Part shown: piece after piece, positions 61,330 to 64,000 of the stretch
Position numbering within the stretch: position 1 is the stretch's first letter
Layout of the letters: every line of letters starts with the position of its first letter
Source of the DNA: JANNVZ01 sp046155615
GTDB lineage: Bacteria > Bacteroidota > Bacteroidia > Flavobacteriales_D > Sanyastnellaceae
Direction of reading: 5' to 3'
Assembly: GCA_046155615.1 (NCBI GenBank)
Contig: JBJXFP010000175.1
Coordinates: 62,001-126,000 of the forward strand
Length of the DNA stretch: 64,000 nucleotides
Notes under the pieces: generated by a model
What the model was told of the DNA's origin: nothing
The model's input: the letters and a program-made list of their open reading frames with translations, nothing else
Database searches by the model: none
Program-made: the position numbers and the translations under genes

Positions 61330-62518
61330 AATGATTGTAGATGAATTGATTCATTTTCAAAAAACCGTAATCCCCGAAGTGCATCACATCGTTGAGCAAG
61401 GCACGTTGGTAATCGGTGCTGTCGGAGGTATATAGATTCAGGTATGAATAGCCTGACTGATGAATTATTTCAGACACTGCATCCATGGTAGCATCGCCTG
61501 TTTTCAGGTTTTCATAAGCCAACGGATTGAGTGGCTGCATTACAAATACAGCATCCATCTTTCTTGATTGGATGTAAGAAACAAGTAGCGTGAAGTCGCG
61601 CAACTCCTGATTGTACTCATTGGCCACGGCAACTATTTTTTTCTTCTCACTTTTCAGGTGCTTGTTGTAGTATGCATTGTTCACACCCCATGGGTTGTTG
61701 CTGCACAATACCTCATGTTGTAGTATGGCTTGTGCCTCTATGCCATGCCAGAAATTTTCATCCACATAACGCACTGCATCAGCAGGCCATTCCCTCAGGG
61801 CAAAGCCATCGAAATATGTTGGCTTTGGCTTGCGCTGAAAATGATGCTTGATGCCATGCGATATCATTTGAAGCAGGGCCTGATGGGGTTTTGACTTCCA
61901 CAGATAGTGGTCCATAGCGTGGTCAATGTCTTTGCTCGCTCCTTCAAAATCTGAGGCATGTTGCAACGCATAACGGGCAAGCGCATCGCCATGCGGTTCG
62001 CTCATGCTCAGCGCAGCATTTATCATCTCCACATCGTTGTATTCCAAGAAGGGTTGCAGCGCAGTTCCGCGGGCATAGTGGTCCATGAACCAGCCGGGCG
62101 ATACTATGATGGCCACACGCGCGCCTTCGTTGTAATGTTTGAATGCCATGAGCTGGGCCATGATGCTCATGCACTGATTGCCCGCATGGCCGAGGCTTAT
62201 GAGTGAACATTGCAACGAATCTTTAAAAAAAGGGCCAGTGAGATAAGGGCTTGAGGATGTCAGCTCTGATGAACCAAAAAGAACGATAGCTTTTTTTGAA
62301 TGCAGGGCTTGAGCAATGTTCCACTTTCTGAAATCCCAACCCGCATATTCACCATAGGCTGCATGCTTATCTATTTCCAATCGCTCCTGTTCACGCCACC
62401 GAGGTGGGCGCGCACGCTCCATATTCTCATACCAATACCAATACCTGAGGTCGAGGCAAAGGATGATACCCAGCGCTATGCAAAACGGAATGATATGTTC
62501 CCGACAAAAGATTTTCAT
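61310..62518 (-). CDS. dltD: DltD-like SGNH-type esterase/acyltransferase
   Basis: 402 residues. An N-terminal signal anchor (IIPFCIALGIILCLDLRYW) places the domain in the periplasm. The catalytic pattern is that of DltD: nucleophile Ser in IVLFGSSELTSSSPYL, the Gly/Asn oxyanion element LGHAGNQCMSIMAQ, and the Asp-His pair near the end in LLNDVMHFGDYGFLKMNQFIY. DltD is thought to transfer D-Ala to the polymer or edit it. ATG 62518 overlaps dltC by 4 bp. The sequence is more divergent than Firmicutes DltD, so the acceptor may differ. Confidence 0.87.
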   Translation of the reverse strand: MKIFCREHIIPFCIALGIILCLDLRYWYWYENMERARPPRWREQERLEIDKHAAYGEYAGWDFRKWNIAQALHSKKAIVLFGSSELTSSSPYLTGPFFKDSLQCSLISLGHAGNQCMSIMAQLMAFKHYNEGARVAIIVSPGWFMDHYARGTALQPFLEYNDVEMINAALSMSEPHGDALARYALQHASDFEGASKDIDHAMDHYLWKSKPHQALLQMISHGIKHHFQRKPKPTYFDGFALREWPADAVRYVDENFWHGIEAQAILQHEVLCSNNPWGVNNAYYNKHLKSEKKKIVAVANEYNQELRDFTLLVSYIQSRKMDAVFVMQPLNPLAYENLKTGDATMDAVSEIIHQSGYSYLNLYTSDSTDYQRALLNDVMHFGDYGFLKMNQFIYNHYVATTE

Positions 62519-62757
62519 TCACCGCTGTAGCCTTTGGAGTTCAGAAACTCCACCATGCGGTTGATGGTGTCAAACTTTTCTTCCTCGTACTCGCTGTTTG
62601 AGATGAATATGCCGGTGTGTTCTTCGATGGCTACAAGCAAGTCAACCACGCTGATGGAGTCCAGCACTTTGGTGGAGATAACGGCCTCATCGTAGACCAC
62701 TTTGGTAAATGAAAGCTCCTCTATTTTTTGCTGAAGAAATTCCCTGACAGGCTGCAT
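62515..62757 (-). CDS. dltC: DltC-like acyl carrier protein
   Basis: 80 residues, four-helix carrier protein. The phosphopantetheine Ser34 lies in KVLDSISVVDLLVAIEE. Acidic helix II-III residues (EEHTGIFISNSEYEEEKFDTINRM) match DltC-type carriers for D-alanine. First gene of the operon: dltC, dltD, dltX, dltB, dltA, all overlapping or closely spaced. The 162-bp divergent gap to lemA probably holds both promoters. Confidence 0.92.
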   Translation of the reverse strand: MQPVREFLQQKIEELSFTKVVYDEAVISTKVLDSISVVDLLVAIEEHTGIFISNSEYEEEKFDTINRMVEFLNSKGYSGE

Positions 62758-62878
62758 GGGCCAAATATATCCTGCTCACTTTGTACAGGATATTGAATTC
62801 ACTTTCGCACAGAGGCCATTCACCACCACATTATCACCACATGCCTACTCTGCTCAATTTCTAAAACAACGGCCTACA

Positions 62879-62886
62879 TACTTTCG
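62879..62886 (+). promoter_or_regulatory. Candidate -7 box for lemA
   Basis: TACTTTCG followed by C, 33 bp before the lemA ATG, one mismatch from TAnnTTTG. Confidence 0.4.
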
Positions 62887-62919
62887 CCATCTCAATTCAA
62901 ACTATTAATAACAACAACA

Positions 62920-63567
62920 ATGAATAAGGTTCTCATTTCAGTATTGGTGCTGCTTGCCGTGGTGGTAGGCGGTTTTGCAATGTTTTACTTCTACGGTGCA
63001 GGTGTGCGCGACAAAGCCATAGCCCACCAGGAAACCGTGAAAGAAAGCTGGGGCAACGTACAGAGTGCCTACCAGCGCAGGGCCGACCTGATAGGCAACT
63101 TAGTGGAAACAGTGAAGGGCGCAGCAGCCACCGAAACCAACATACTGATAGGTGTAACCGAAGCACGCAGCGGCATAGTGCGCTATGCTGACAGTGTGAG
63201 CACAGTGATAGACCAGCAGAAGGAACAACTCAAAAATGCCAAGACTCCTGCCGAGCTGCAACAAGGCGATGTGATGATGATGAATACCTACCGCGGATTC
63301 CGTGGTTTCCTTTCAGAAAATTATCCTGACCTGAAGTCCATACAGAACTTCGGTATGCTGCAGACTGAACTGGAAGGCACCGAGAACCGCATAAAAACCG
63401 AACGCGACCGCTACAACGAAAGCGTGAAGGAATACAACACCTACATACGCGGCACCTGGCGCAAAATGGCACTCGGCTTAGTGGCTGATGATGCTGATGA
63501 ACTGACAGTGCGCGAAATGTTCGAAGCCAAAGAAGGCGCTGATGAAGCACCCAAGGTGCAGTTCTGA
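62920..63567 (+). CDS. lemA: LemA family protein
   Basis: 215 residues. An N-terminal membrane helix (LISVLVLLAVVVGGFAMFYFYG) is followed by a three-helix bundle: VKESWGNVQSAYQRRADLIGNLVETVK, the signature stretch of LemA, and ENYPDLKSIQNFGMLQTELEGTENRIKTERDRYNESVKEYN, with a short tail. LemA proteins are membrane-associated scaffolds of uncertain function, often next to TPM-domain proteins, as here: the next gene starts 43 bp downstream. Confidence 0.95.
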   Translation: MNKVLISVLVLLAVVVGGFAMFYFYGAGVRDKAIAHQETVKESWGNVQSAYQRRADLIGNLVETVKGAAATETNILIGVTEARSGIVRYADSVSTVIDQQKEQLKNAKTPAELQQGDVMMMNTYRGFRGFLSENYPDLKSIQNFGMLQTELEGTENRIKTERDRYNESVKEYNTYIRGTWRKMALGLVADDADELTVREMFEAKEGADEAPKVQF

Positions 63568-63610
63568 CAGCAACATGCTCCCTCAAAACATTTCCCCGTA
63601 GAAAAAAAAA

Positions 63611-64000
63611 TTGACCGCTCAACAAATCATAACAGATGATGTGCGTGTGCGCATAGAAGCTGCCATACACGCGGCAGAGCAAGGCACATCGGGCGAAATT
63701 CGTGTGCATATAGAGGACACATACCGCCAGGGCTGGACTCTGTTTCGCAAAGCCGAACAGTCCCTCCTGGACAGGGCGGCCTTCGTATTCGACCAATTGG
63801 AAATGAACAAGACCCAGGCGCGCAATGGCGTACTGCTCTACCTCAGCGTGCTGGACCACAAAGCCGCCATCATGGGCGACATCGGCATCAACATGCTGGT
63901 AGATGAACACTATTGGAAAGATGCCCTGCACCTGTTCACGCGCAATGCCCGCGAACTGGGCATCGAGGCAGCCATCATCCAAACCATAGAGCATATAGGC
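63611..64000 (+). CDS. TPM-domain protein, 3' end outside window
   Basis: 130 codons are visible; the frame is open to the end of the window. The only available start is TTG 63611, since an in-frame TAG lies nine bases upstream, before a run of nine A. The sequence IEAAIHAAEQGTSGEIRVHIE, with FDQLEMNKTQARNGVLLYLS and HKAAIMGDIGINMLVDEHYW, is the TPM (TLP18.3/Psb32/MOLO-1) fold found after lemA in many Bacteroidota. No signal peptide, so this is the cytoplasmic or C-terminally anchored subtype. Co-transcribed with lemA. Confidence 0.9.
   Translation, partial: MTAQQIITDDVRVRIEAAIHAAEQGTSGEIRVHIEDTYRQGWTLFRKAEQSLLDRAAFVFDQLEMNKTQARNGVLLYLSVLDHKAAIMGDIGINMLVDEHYWKDALHLFTRNARELGIEAAIIQTIEHIG

Noticed and set aside
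63602..63610. Frameshift at the run of nine A before the TPM gene
   Set aside because: The TPM family start fits TTG 63611 without any shift, and the upstream frame ends at a stop; slippage is possible but not needed.

Overview
The window looks like chromosomal DNA of a Bacteroidota bacterium, probably of the Chitinophagia/Saprospiria type. Several large secreted proteins end in type IX secretion (T9SS) sorting domains, of both the 'gliding motility-associated C-terminal' (type B) and 'Por' (type A) kinds. Other family markers are DUF6089 and OMP_b-brl_3 outer-membrane barrels, a SpoIIE phosphatase behind TPRs, and -7 promoter boxes of the TAnnTTnG form with few Shine-Dalgarno sequences. No phage, IS element, CRISPR array or rRNA operon was seen.

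Layout. 1-2.1 kb: end of a glycan cluster with two GT4 glycosyltransferases. 2.3-12.5 kb: mixed housekeeping and secreted genes (VWA-like protein, thiolase, CtlX amidinohydrolase, DUF6089 barrel, nitronate monooxygenase, T9SS adhesin, SRPBCC-GyrI fusion). 12.6-15.1 kb: a 42-bp dyad-repeat array, an orphan Dam-type methylase and a WG-repeat protein. 15.3-19.5 kb: a T9SS sugar dehydrogenase, a COQ7-like di-iron protein and a choice-of-anchor-L T9SS protein. 19.5-24.8 kb: muramidase-like protein, membrane protein, polysaccharide deacetylase, wecB, radC, rpsT. 24.9-32.9 kb: TPR-SpoIIE phosphatase, pyrR, pdhB, a STING-like membrane protein, tRNA-Ser(GGA), ansA, tatD, aat and a degenerate acyltransferase. 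32.9-44.3 kb: GT87 mannosyltransferase-like protein, two giant divergent SBBP-repeat T9SS proteins, DoxX, an outer-membrane barrel, GNAT and an O-antigen ligase. 44.3-58.3 kb: DinB, ElaA, ABC-F, membrane hydrolase, hutH, OMP_b-brl_3 receptor, Na+ symporter, flavin reductase, Crp/Fnr regulator, lipoprotein, aminotransferase. 58.5-62.8 kb: a complete dltC-D-X-B-A operon. 62.9-64 kb: lemA and the start of a TPM-domain gene, cut by the window end.

Two points stand out. First, 28724-29377 encodes a single-pass membrane protein whose soluble half resembles a STING cyclic-dinucleotide receptor, yet no CD-NTase lies anywhere in the window; this would be an orphan TM-STING outside a CBASS operon. Second, a full Dlt glycan D-alanylation (or related acylation) operon, including a 49-residue DltX, sits in a Gram-negative lineage not expected to make teichoic acids. 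Smaller puzzles are the 42-bp dyad array, three intergenic heptamer-repeat/inverted-repeat elements, a radC start codon fused to the tail of a terminator, and an intergenic transcript candidate at 56.2-56.3 kb.
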